Origin: Eudromia elegans
Lineage: Eukaryota; Chordata; Aves; Tinamiformes; Tinamidae
NCBI GenBank assembly: GCA_003342815.1
Contig: PTEX01000333.1
Span: forward strand, 165,380 to 229,379
DNA: 64,000 bases
Direction: 5' to 3'
Part shown: in pieces, positions 13,501 to 26,259 of the stretch
How positions within the stretch are numbered: position 1 is the first letter of the stretch
Layout of the letters: each line of letters opens with the position of its first letter
Program-made: the position numbers and the translations under genes
The notes under the pieces: generated by a model
Seen by the model: only the letters and a program-made list of their open reading frames with translations
Told to the model about the DNA's origin: nothing
Databases searched by the model: none

Positions 13501-16186
13501 GAACTAGTCTAAGGATTGCTGCAAGACCCATATTGGAAAACTACAATCTAATATCTGGAAAAGGATGAGAAAAGCCCCTCCTAAGTAATGCTGCTAGACC
13601 AGCATCTTTAACAGCTGGGCTCTCATAATGTCACCAAACAGCAAACTCTGGCGATAAACAGCTCTACATAGCTTCAATAAAAGCAGCACATATCAGTCTC
13701 TCCCAATCTGTCCTGATGGAGCTGTTCCACTTTTTATAAATATTTAAATATTCATTTGACAAGACAGACAGGCTGACTATCGTTCAGCACTGAGGACTCT
13801 CATGAGGGATCTCTCAGACCCAGATTCGAATTTTTCCACAAAATAATACAGAGCATTTCTCTAGGGTTTGCATCAGGATTTTTTTTTCTCTCTGTTCCAG
13901 GACAAATTACTGGTCAAGAAAGGGAGAAAGCCCAAGACGTGCCCTGGAATGCCTAGTCCAGTTTTAGGGCATTCACCTGGGATGTGAAGGAGATGCTCTT
14001 CACCTAGATGGATGCCCTACCATCCTCCTCGTGGCTGTCAGTGTAAAGTTCCCTCACACAAAATTCCCCAATCGCTTCATCCCTCCAAGGCAGGGCAAGT
14101 CCTAAATGTCCCAATTTTGAGGTGAAAATTTTCTAATGGAAAATGTCCTCCACTGGAAAGTTCCCAATCACCTCTATTTAAAGCTATAACCTCAGCAATT
14201 GCTCACAGGTTAACCAAATATGAGTGAGTTCAAACCTTCGTCATTTTACGTAATACCTCCTGAGTGCATCAGCTCAATAAAGGCAACATTACTTTATCAT
14301 TAAGTGAAGACCAATGTTGCCAACAAATTTATTTTCATCAGAATGTCTGTGACAGACATTTTTCTGGAAATTTTCTGGCCTCTGTATCAGCACTGGATGT
14401 AGCTGAAGGCTGTGTTAACAGACTTGCCTGGTTATTTCTGCTCCAGTTTAGAAAGGAGAAAGGAAGAGCCAGTTGGCTTGCTCTACTCCCAGAGCTCTAC
14501 TGGCGATGCAGACAGCACAACACTACGTGCGAGCGCTTTCACAAGGCTTACATAAGTTTGTCTTGCCCTTGCAAATGTAAACTAGTTTCCATTTTCAAAG
14601 CTCACTCAGTTTAACTCTATATCTGCATACCGATTTAAATTAAGTGGATGCCTTTTTTGTTTAGGCAAAAGAATTGGAATTGACTCAATGAGGAACACAG
14701 ACGTTCAATGCAGATGGAGAAAGAGAGATGAAAACTGAAAAGTAGAAAACGGGAAACAAGCTGGCAAGAGGAAAGAGAACAAGAAAAGGAATGGAGAGCT
14801 TTTGGAAGATAACTAGAAAAAAAGATCTTTTGAGTGAAACACTGCTTGCCATGTAACCATGGGGAGGGAGACAAGAAGCAGAGGAAGATTTTCTGGTATC
14901 TGAATTACTGAAGGAAATCTAGAAAAAGAAAAAAGGATTGTGATAGGTAATGAAAAGGGTTGAAAACCAGTCTGGAGGCCTTTTCTCTGGGCAGTAAGCA
15001 AGTTTAATATTTTCAGGAAGGATCCGAACACATATTTGAATTATATAGGAGCTTCAAAGGCTTCAGAAAATTCCTCGGTCTTGCATTGCTCAGTGCTTTC
15101 TAGTTCTTAATCTGTGTGAGTGCAATGTCCTCACAAGCTTTGCAATGGTCCACAATACTCTCCATAGCCCTTGAATGACCTTTGTGCCTATTTCCAAAGC
15201 TGCCTGTTTGTGCACTGCACTGCTCGCAGCCCCTCGTGTCCTCGTGGTGAGGCTTGCTGTGCTCTGCTCCATCTCCATGAGCAAGCACAGGCTGCAGCCA
15301 CGTCTCTGCTGGTTTATACGAAGAACAGAGCAGTAGCTGCACGAGAGGATTCAGTCACAAGCCGAGATTTTGCTGTGTGAAAGATCTGGAGGCTTGACCT
15401 GAGACAAAATGCAGAATGGGTATTAACTACATGTCCAACAATGAGTTCAGGAGAAAAAAAAAGCACCTTAAAACTCTGTGGAGTCTTTTTTTTCCTCCAT
15501 GCCTCTCGCACAAGCTGAATAGAAAAGAATTAAATGTCACAAAAAGCTTACTAAAATTATGTAACGAACAAGTTGCTAAGAAGCTCACTGAAGCTCTGTT
15601 GTTCTTATAAGGTGATAGTGTAGAGGGGGAAGCTGGGCTTTTCAACAAGAGGAAATATCTCATATAGTGAATTATGCTCCAAATATATTGCACTTGTGTT
15701 CAATATATAGATCTTTTACAGCCCAGTTTCATTTTTGAGGGTAGAAAAATGGTGAGGACAACAAAGCTTTAGCTGCTAATTTGCTCATGATCTTAAATAT
15801 CCACTAATCCTTTTTCTGCCTAATGTCATCCCAAAACCACCATCAGTGTTACCCAGAGACTATGTAGCAGAGACACCACACCATTTTCTTAAAGATGTGT
15901 AAGACCTCATCCAACATCGGCAGAGTCAGGGAAAGTCAGATCAAGCTATATCTCCCTATTTGCATGGAAAACCAAGCTCATGGGCTAGAGACTTTTGTCC
16001 ATGCACCATAACGGGTAGCCTGCTCTCCTTCAAGAGAGGTCTGCCTGGGCTGCTGTCACTACCGGATCACTTGCTGTTTAGCTCGGTAGTTGGGATAATC
16101 TTGCTGATGCTACCACATCAGACAGCCATGTACTTGTTTTGCCTATGCCTGCATTTCTCCTCTTCTGAGCCTTCTGAGCCAAAATT

Positions 16187-16202
16187 AAAAAAAAAAAAAA
16201 AA
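16187..16202 (+). repeat. poly-A run (16 A)
   Basis: An uninterrupted A16 tract inside the GRM1 intron; in the gene's transcript it is U16. A similar A run lies near 20382-20398. There is no retroposed gene body beside it that I can recognise. Confidence 0.8.
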
Positions 16203-17331
16203 GAGGGAGCATAAAGATAAAATTTAGCACAGCATGGGTTTTCTATGGTATTGCCTTTATCCTTTCCCCTTCTGTTTCCAGGATGTGTAAAAATGGTTCC
16301 TGTGCAAATTGAACTGAAACCAACATGAAGCTTTCAGAGAAACCTAGAAAACCTTCACTATAGCCAGAGAGATGTAAACCAGCGGAGCTTCAATTCTAGC
16401 AAGAAGCTCACAAAGGTGGACTTTACTGGTTCTTATTTCCTGCACACATTTTGACTTCTTTTTGAATTGTGACAACAGTAATCTAAGCTCACGTCTAGCC
16501 TCATCATGCTTCTTTAAAGATTAACAAAACAGTAAGAGAAGAGAGAATGCCAATGTTCATACAGCTGCTCCTGGGGCAATGTTGGAAGGGACAGTTCCCT
16601 CTCTCCCTCTGCTGCAGCTTATTTGTTTCTAATCATCATCAAGGGGAAGAGCAGGCTCAGTAGTTGTGGGCTCAAGTCTTATCTTCATCACTTCTGAAAC
16701 TTTTCATATCAGTGCTGTGTTTGGGAGCACGGACTTCTCAGACTTACACTACTGATGGCTAAAAGTCTCGCTCATGATCCTGCTTATTAAATAGAGCATG
16801 GGGATAGCATGAAGGGTGCTTTTGAATGACAGTTATGAAAATGTCACAAGACTCTATCTTACAAACTATGCTTGGCCCCTTGCTTTCACACATAGATCCC
16901 AGTGATCTTAGACAAATACATGTGATTTACAACCACTCAGACGCAGATTTCTGCTCCATTCTCCAGAAGACTACACTTGCACCTCAGTTTGGACAGTAAT
17001 GCAGAGCAACTGCACATGGGGGTGTGAGGCCCCAGTCACATGCACGAGAGATGAGAGAAACTGACAATGGAGTCTGGTCATTCTGCCACTGCCTGACCTG
17101 CCCCAGAGCTAAAGGCAGTGTGTACGGGCCTGCCTCGAAGCAGGAAAGAAGATACATCCATCAACATTCTTCTGAGGCTTATGCCTAAAGGATCTTTTCC
17201 ACCTTTTCTGCTACATGTGAGGTGAAGGAATGTAACATACCTTACTAATCAGCAAACTATGGTTGATTGAGAGAGGATGGCAGAGAGAGGGACAATCACG
17301 GATAGATGTGTTTCTGCAGGCAATCACTTAC

Positions 17332-18262
17332 TTTGGATTTCCAGCCCCTGGTTTCTTTCTCCGGAATATGTTGAGGAAAGTGTTGGACTTGCAAGGTGCC
17401 TTGCCATCCCCGACATGCATGCGCACCACGTCTGAGGTGGTGAAGGCACTGCGGACGTTCCTCTCCGGCTTGGCTATGATGATGTACATCTTGGGAGTGA
17501 ACATGCACCCCAGGGCCACCGTCACGCTCAGGCTCACCGCGAAACAGGTGGTGATGATCTTGTAGTTGCTCCCAAAATAAATAGGCACAAAGGCCAGCCA
17601 GATGATACAAGTGGTGTACATGGTGAAGGCAATGTACTTGGCCTCGTTGAAATTGGCAGGCACATTGCGAGTCTTGAAGGCATAGTATGTGCAGCTCATG
17701 ATGAGGAGTCCATTGTAGCCCACGGGAGCCACGACGCCTAAGTTGCTGGTGTTGCAAATAAGGTAAACTTCCTTAATACTAGGGTAGGAGAGGATGGGCA
17801 TCGGGGGCTCCAGGATGATCAGCGTGACCACCAGTGTCAGCTGCACGCTGATCAAGATGGAGGCAATGACCACTTGGGCCCACGCACTCATGAAACGTGG
17901 CTTGCGAGTACAGATCTTCTTTTTGCTGCCCGCCAGGATGCGTGCAATACGGTTGGTTTTGGTCACAAGAGCAGAGTAGCACATGGCTGAGGAGAGGCCC
18001 ACCAGAAGGCGCTGGAGGTAGCAGGACGTGGTGGTGGGTTTAGCTATAAGGGTGAAAGGACAGATGTAACCCAGAAAGATGCCAGCAAGGATTATGTAGC
18101 AGAGCTCCCGGCTGGAGGATTTGACAACAGGGGTGTCCCTGTAGAGCACAAAGATAAGGGTGACAAACATGGTGACCAGGATCCCCAGGCAGGAAAAGAC
18201 CACAGCCACAATAGACTCTATATTGCTCCACTGGAGATACTTTACAGGGATGGGTTCACAGC
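17332..18262 (-). CDS. GRM1: GRM1 exon encoding the whole seven-transmembrane domain (residues 578-886)
   Basis: The acceptor ACACTGCAG precedes GC, which completes Gly577; 309 codons follow and the exon ends in AA before GTAAGT. It begins with Cys578, the last cysteine of the cysteine-rich domain (CEPIPVKYLQW), then TM1 to TM7. Visible landmarks are the TM3-ECL2 disulfide pair Cys657 and Cys746; the second intracellular loop KKKICTRKPRF used in Gq coupling; the negative-modulator pocket residues Trp798, Phe801, Tyr805, Thr815 and Ala818; the PKMY motif in TM7; and RRKK at 877-880, the ER-retention/trafficking motif. Position 757 is Val. An N-T-S sequon lies at 747 in ECL2. Retaining the following intron would add Lys and stop at once (AAG TAA). 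Group I assignment is certain, and mGluR1 rather than mGluR5 is clear from ECL2 and the juxtamembrane tail SNTFLNIFRRKK. Confidence 0.98.
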
Positions 18263-19319
18263 CTGCAGTGTACAGAAAAGAAACAGAGAGTTAGAACGGT
18301 ATCTGCTCAAGAGAAGAACAATTTCTCTGGCTCCCGAAATAATCTAAACATTTGTTTATCTCTCTGTGTTAAAACCATTGCTTGTTAAAATCAATGGCTT
18401 GTTAAAACCATTTTACAAATGAGTGAACTACAGTATGGGAAGATTCAAATGAATTATTTTCAAAACAAGCCATTAATTTTGGGTGCCCCAAATATTTGCT
18501 CATGATGCTATAAATGGAAATGAGGTTTGCAAATTTTCTTCTAATTTTTGCTTGTGGGAAACCTGCTGACAAGCCCGGCATATCAAAGGCAGAAATGAGA
18601 AGAGATACCAGATAAACTCAGCATAATCCCTTACTGTCAGCAGCGAAGGGATTGTTACTGGCTGCTATGAGTTAGAATGAGCAGTTCAGACTAACTTATT
18701 TTAAAATCAACTTAATTTGACACGCTGTGCTTTTCTAAGGGTGATTTTATCAGAAAAAAAGAAATTAGTGAGAGGTATGTTGTCAACAGAAAAATATATG
18801 AAAAAATCCAAAATTGTAATGGAATTAAAAGATAGATGCTATATCTTTTCATTTTATTTCTGCATTTTAATTTTCTCCACAAGATCCTGTCTTCAGTGTG
18901 TCAAACAAAAGGGCAAAGGGCTCACTGTTTCTCCTCTATACTCCTTTTGCCATCTCCACTAATTAATGTGATTCAAATCTTGTGGAAAAGTCAAATCTAC
19001 AAAATACACATGAATCAAAAAAATAACTGTAAAGGCATTCCTATACTGTTAGTACAAAAGCAGGGGTCACTGAGATACGATACTTAACCAACACAACTCT
19101 CTCCCAAAGTCAGGTGAAAGGCATATTTATAGCTATTTTCCTTACTGGGCTGGAGATATCAAATCAGCATAAAATTATGTAGCAAATAAAATCTATGTTA
19201 ACAGGCTGATAAGGTTATGAAGGCAAGTTACTCAGAACATTCATTCTGATATTTCATAATTTCTGTTGCTGACTTGATGTCAAGGCACTTTTAGTGTGTT
19301 CCTGGGTGTTTCTCTGCTG

Positions 19320-19401
19320 TTAAGAAGCTAATCAGGAGGAATGACAGAAGAGTGCCTCTGTTAAGAAGCAAATCAGGATGAATGACAGAAGAGTGCCTCT
19401 G
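19320..19401 (+). repeat. 41-bp tandem duplication, two copies
   Basis: Copies 19320-19360 and 19361-19401 are head to tail, both starting TTAAGAAGC and ending GAGTGCCTCTG, with two mismatches between them. The high identity and exact abutment point to a fairly recent local duplication. Confidence 0.95.
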
Positions 19402-20001
19402 TTGGTCATCACCAGAGCCGGGACCTTTGGAATGGCCTGGACCCATGCTGGGGAGCCATTGAAGTGAGCAACAGCAGCAGGAGCTGGGCAGGCTCTGCCT
19501 GCCTCGGAGGCATCAGCCGCGTTCAGAGCCAACTGGTCCAGCGTGGAGGAAGGGCACGCTCGGTACCAGTCCTCCACAGAGGTTAGTCCTCTCTGCCCAG
19601 ATCCTGCAGCCTGGCAATCATTCCCTCTCTTAACTTGTATCCCATGCTAACCATCAATCTTCTTCTATGATCTCTGTCTTCCTGCAGTTTCCCATGGAGC
19701 CAGCTGGTATTCCGGCTGCATTTGCCTTTTTCCTGCCTTGCAAGCACCTGCCTCCCAAACCCTCAGCCTTCCTGTCTCTGTGTCCCATCCCTTTCAGGCT
19801 TTTTCCTCAACCTGATCATCTCTCCACCTGACTGTCCTCATCACAACCACTGCTGGTCTAGCTGTTCATATGCTGGATATGAACGCTATGCAGTAATGGC
19901 CAGCAGAAATGGCTGCTGTTAGTCTCTGCCTGTCAGGGTTGTTGGATATGTCTAGCAAGAGAGGGAAAAAGGCGTTGGAGTCAGTGAACTTGTCAGAGAG
20001 G

Positions 20002-20002
<1 letters not shown>

Positions 20003-20072
<70 letters not shown>
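20003..20072 (+). repeat. (ATT)n microsatellite, about 23 units
   Basis: An uninterrupted ATT tract of 70 bp, AAT on the transcribed strand. Long pure trinucleotide tracts of this kind are usually length-polymorphic, so it may serve as a marker in this gene. It is intronic and has no coding effect. Confidence 0.97.
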
Positions 20073-21216
20073 GCGTTGCTGCTAAGTCTTAGAAAGTGAT
20101 GAGCAAAAGTCATGTTCAGCTTCTTCCTCCTGGAGTACAGAGTGTGTTTACAGTGATCAATCTGAATGAAACAAGAGCTTCTGAAGCCTGGAATTTTGCT
20201 CAGTTTAGTGGCATCTGTTGTAGGGTGACAAAAAAATCACAAAGTTATATCTCTACCAAAATGTAAAGTCCGTGCTTCCAAGTACAGGAGAAGTAGTTAG
20301 ATGTGTGGATCAAGGCTGAGCAAACACAGTTCAGCCATAACCTCATTGTGAGAACCAGAAAAAAATGTTTCTGCTGAAATTAAAAAAAAAAAAAAAAAGC
20401 CTGAGGCAGAGCCCTGACATGGAAAATTTCTTCCTGAACTTTTAAAGTTTGCCAATGTCATATGAAGTGAAAGCATGCCTTATAATTCTGTACTCTCATT
20501 CTCACTCTGAGGGTACTGAGCGGACTTATTGGCAGTTAACGCTATCACCTGTAACACCAAAAGTAATGGAAATGATACTGTGGGCAGCTGAAGGTGTTAT
20601 GTTGTAAAGGAAAGCCGTTCTGCTTTGCTTAGTGTGGTTTGTTCAAGACTCAGAGGGAGGAGAGCAGTCTTTCTAATCATTATTTTTATGGTGAAATGTA
20701 ACTGAAGCTTTTTATTAGAACTATGATCCTCTGGCTGTTGGCTACAGCAACCTCGAACTGGATTCAGTTCCTGTCCCATTTCAATAGTCAACTAATGTTC
20801 AGGAGCTGCAGCTTTTTTATTACTATCCACAAAGCTTCTCATTTAACCAAGAGGGCACTCTGTGGATGCTCGAAGGGTTAAGTTTTAAATTATACTTTAA
20901 GCTTAGCAACATCAAGCCATACCCTTATTTTTCCGCCTTAGTGTTGATTCAGCATAATAGTTAAACTGTTGTAATTTGTTTTAAGTTTATATTGCATGAG
21001 GTTTTAGAAACTTTTTTAGTTAAATCAGTGCAATTCATGTGCACAGGCAAGCTACATGTGCCACAGTCATTAAAAATCAGCCTGCCTGCAGTGTTCTTCG
21101 AGCAGACGGTTATTGATTGTCAGCACCTGGGAAGGTGGGTCATATCCCAGCGAGGGGAAAGTGTGCTCAGGAAGCCTATTGGCAAGGAGGCCTAGGAAAC
21201 CGTGTACTTACAGGTT

Positions 21217-21238
21217 AAAACAAACAAACAAACAAAAA
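21217..21238 (+). repeat. (AAAC)n simple repeat
   Basis: Short tract of about five AAAC units in the GRM1 intron, with a few A-length variations at the edges. Confidence 0.8.
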
Positions 21239-24200
21239 CCAACAAAAACTAAGCAAACCCCAGAAAATTAGTAGAAAATATTTCACAGTTAAAAATCATT
21301 AGTAAAAAACTTGTTTATAATTTTTATCTATTATTTTCTCTGCACTTTTACTGTGAACCTTTTCCCACAGCAGAAGGCTGATTAATTTTTTTAAAAGATA
21401 GTCCTACTACAAGGCCAGTAGGACACCCCAGAATGTTTTCTCAGGTCATTAATACGTCCCAGGTAACTGATGGTCCCAAACCTCTAAGATTCATTTTTTA
21501 ATAGCTCTATAAAACTTATTGTTTTAACTTGTTTTGTTGCTTATTTAAGATGAAGAAACTTTGGATTACTAGACTGACATTAATTCTTCTTCTATGGCTT
21601 CTGATACTATAAAAGACATCTCTTCTTCTTCTTGGCTCATGCCTCAAGATGCCTGGTTTTAGTGACTATTTCTCAGGTCAGGTAGAATGGATGGTTTATA
21701 TCATTTATGAGAAATTTTTTATGCCTAGTGACTTCTATTTCAGTGAACACATGTACAGGGGAAGCAATCTAGAAATATTTTACATTTGAAAATAACATTA
21801 AGCATCATAAAAAAACTGAAGAGCAACAGAAACCAATGTCAAAAGAGACATGAATATCTTGAGAAACACATCTTAGGATGTGGGATTAGTATGCAGTCTG
21901 CGTTTCTTAAAGGGACTAAGGATTTTAGAGCCTCCATCTGTGACAGAAAATGAGATTAGTACTATATTCATTTTTAGCATTTGAGATTTAAGGCAAAGGG
22001 AAAAACAATCTGCAATGTGAGATGTTAATGTCTGTGTCTAGATGCTATGGTGACTGGCAGGGTATAAATACAACATACAAAGTGAAGCTATAAAAACATT
22101 TTTGATGGGAAATGCTGGCAAGGTAAAAGATGTTTGAACTAAATTGTACACATGATGACTCTAGTAAAGATGAAGAGTCAGAATTCATCTAGATCAATTT
22201 CCCTTTTCTAAAGTTTGGGATGCCCTCAGCTTTTCTTCACAACTTTGCACTTTTTGTCGTTCAGGTAAATGGCACAGGGATTTTTTTTTTCCCCCTCAAT
22301 TAGACAGGACAAAGATGCTGTGCAGGAGCAGATTGCCATTTTGCCATTCTCTAGGCAGTGAATTGCCATTCGCTGTCATTCGACTGGCGTCACTGTGATT
22401 TTAGAGCAGCAGCAGCCCAGTCTCCTTGCTGAGATGAAATACAAATCAGCAGGTCACTTACTGATTTCATTAAAAGTTAATAGATTGCAACATGCCCCTG
22501 AGATTTTTTTCCAGCACTGATGCTTTGCTCAACTCCTTTCAGCAGTGTCTGTCATTTTGACATGCTCCCTTTTGAGTTATTTTGGGCAGCTGGTAGCACT
22601 GAACCATATTCGCTCAAGTGCACATTGATCTCTCACTATGTTCTTGTTCTGCTTTATTGACTAAAAAGAAGTCCCACTTTTCTTCTCTGAATAGGAGATA
22701 CAAATAATACTGTGAGCCTCCAAGACTAACAGCATCTGGTTCTCTATGGATGTCTGTTTTGTAGTTAGTAGACTTTGGTGTTATAAGGTGTGGGGATAGA
22801 ATTTAAGCTTTTCGAGTGGCCAAGACATTTATAAAGAGTGCTAGAGATTTTCTGCTGTCTAGCAATATAAGACTTTTTTCCAAAACCAGAGTCCTCACAG
22901 ACAGCATTTTTTTATGATCCTCCTACAACTCATTCTCATGAAACTTGTCAGAACTGAATAACCACTTGAGATCTCTGCATCCCAACCAAATGGTTGACAT
23001 AAGTTCAATTGCACATTAGAGGGAGAATGTGTTGTGTGTCAGAGGTTTAGGATATAAGCAGACACACATATATCTGGACCACAGCCATAGCTTATTTTCT
23101 GTAGAAAACTAAGGTAGATAATGAACGAGGTTTACCAATTTATTGCAAATGATAAAAATTAAGTTGGAACTGGAAAAAAACACAGCTTTTGCTCCCCAAA
23201 GAAATCCCTTTCAAACTTCCTGTTAGTCACCAACTCACTTAGCTTAACGGTATCTCTTGGAACCATCTAACCAAGGATCACGTACTTTGCCTACTTGTTT
23301 AGTGCTTTGGGGAAGTCTCGTGTGCCAGCCAGTCATATTGAAGGACAAGGATGTGCGGAATTGCACAGCTGATGTTCAGCTAGGTAACTGGAGTGTTTCT
23401 TGGACAGGAATGGTGCCCTGTGAATATGGGCAGCCAGGACACGCAGACGCAGTGTAGGCCAGAGGTGCCAGTTGTCTTTTGCAGAAAGGCAAAGCAAACA
23501 TCAAGGCCAATGTGGCACTTCTCAATATATTAAATCTAGCTTCTTGGAGTAACGCAGATCCTAAAAGGGTAGGGAAAGCCCACTGTTGGGCACTTACAAG
23601 GACTAGGTTTGCGCTTGACAGGCAGCTGAGAAGGGTGCCAAAAAATACAGCCCACGCAAAGCACATGCACAGGAGAGACAAATTCCAATTGTGTTCCTGC
23701 TTTGCACCAGCCTTTCTTGGGATTTTATTGCAATATCCCTTGGTGTTTGGTACAGTGGGAATGATCTTTGTGCTAAAGAGAAGTCTGGCAATCAGTTACT
23801 GAATGCTGAGAAATCCCTAATAAAGTTTTACAATTATCTGTTGCATAGTAGAATGTGCAAAGAGAGTTACCAAGTCAGTCTCTTAATGGTGCATTGAGCT
23901 CCTGTCATAATAATCACTGTCAACGTTGTAACACATGCTGCTAAGTTCATAAGTAGTTTTAACAGCTCAGGCAATGCTCTTGTTAACCAAAGACAAAACA
24001 AACAAACCATTTTGCTTTTTCATTGTATAAATTTGCCTGTTATTGTCATGTGAGTCTTCTCCCTCTGCGCTCAAAGTGAGTCAGACGATAGCAGACTTTC
24101 ACTCACCCTACATTGCATTGGAATGTGTGTTTAGATATGCCCTTGCAGTATCTTTGCATACTGCCACCTTCCTCTGCACTGCGCATTGCCCTCCTTGTGT

Positions 24201-24240
24201 CCCGGTGAATGGTGACGTGCGTGGAGGGAGATGTCCCTAC

Positions 24241-24367
24241 CTGTCAGGTCAGCGTTCGGCCACCAGCCAAGCTCACAGGCTTTGCATGTGAATTCGTCCT
24301 GAACAAATTCGTTCTCCTTGCAAGCAGTGCAAATCCAGCAGCAGCTCACTTCTCCTTTCCTGATCAC
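24241..24367 (-). CDS. GRM1: GRM1 exon encoding most of the cysteine-rich domain (residues 535-576)
   Basis: The acceptor CTTTCCAG is followed in phase 0 by GTG ATC AGG. The exon has 42 codons plus the first base of Gly577, then donor GTAGGG. It supplies six of the nine cysteines of the domain that transmits closure of the ligand-binding clamshell to the membrane helices: 543, 544, 547, 550, 562 and 565 (VSCCWICTAC, FTCKAC). Cys543 pairs in mammals with Cys254 of the ligand-binding domain, which is outside the window. The sequence GELGWWPNA-type ending (CELGWWPNADLT) is typical of group I receptors. At 127 bp the exon is too short to stand out without the splice-phase argument. Confidence 0.97.
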
Positions 24368-26104
<1,737 letters not shown>

Positions 26105-26198
26105 TCAATGCACTTCCTGCAAAATGAAGATTAAAATTCACCTTGCCCATATCCTTCTGTCTTCCCTCAGATTCATGTCTCACATCATGGACTCTCAT

Positions 26199-26259
26199 GT
26201 CATTGGACTAGATGATCTCTAGAGATCCCTTACAGCCTTAACCATTCTATGATTCTATG
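26199..26259 (+). mobile_element. CR1 LINE, 3'-terminal fragment
   Basis: The sequence CATTGGACTAGATGATCTCT followed by two perfect ATTCTATG octamers (26244-26259) is the 3' end of a plus-strand CR1, opposite in orientation to GRM1. Only about 60 bp survive, typical of severe 5' truncation at insertion. It lies about 130 bp upstream, in transcript order, of the 25901-26069 exon. Confidence 0.88.

Larger units (their letters stand above)
724..17331 (-). other. GRM1: GRM1 intron between the 7TM exon and the mGluR1b exon (16.6 kb)
   Basis: Bounded by a perfect GTAAGT donor (17326-17331) and a CTTCAG acceptor (724-729). It holds one large CR1 fragment (3485-4529), poly-A runs (for example 16187-16202) and pyrimidine tracts (6514-6528, 7178-7191, 11144-11160, 11867-11884), but otherwise unremarkable AT-rich sequence. 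Reading frames of 60 to 117 codons occur here, but none resembles a known protein or a further mGluR1 exon. An mGluR1c-type alternative tail could lie here, but I could not recognise one. Confidence 0.75.
18263..24240 (-). other. GRM1: GRM1 intron between the cysteine-rich-domain exon and the 7TM exon (6.0 kb)
   Basis: Donor GTAGGG (24235-24240), acceptor TGCAG (18263-18267). It contains a 41-bp tandem duplication (19320-19401), a neighbouring GC-richer patch (about 19403-19575) and the longest microsatellite of the window, an ATT tract (20003-20072). An AAAC tract lies at 21217-21238. No other exon is visible. Confidence 0.78.

Noticed and set aside
14264..14614. 116-codon plus-strand frame
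   Set aside because: No family resemblance; intronic and antisense to GRM1.
17296..17757. 153-codon minus-strand open frame rich in His, Gln and Cys
   Set aside because: It overlaps the GRM1 7TM exon in another frame; codon shadow only.
17332..18262. Possible assignment to GRM5 rather than GRM1
   Set aside because: ECL2, the TM3 start (PTTTSCYLQRLLVG) and the juxtamembrane SNTFLNIFRRKK are mGluR1-type; the KRQPEF tail exon is also specific to mGluR1b.
19332..19577. 81-codon minus-strand frame over the tandem duplication and GC-rich patch
   Set aside because: The composition is suggestive, but half of it is the duplicated 41-bp unit; no similarity or splice fit.
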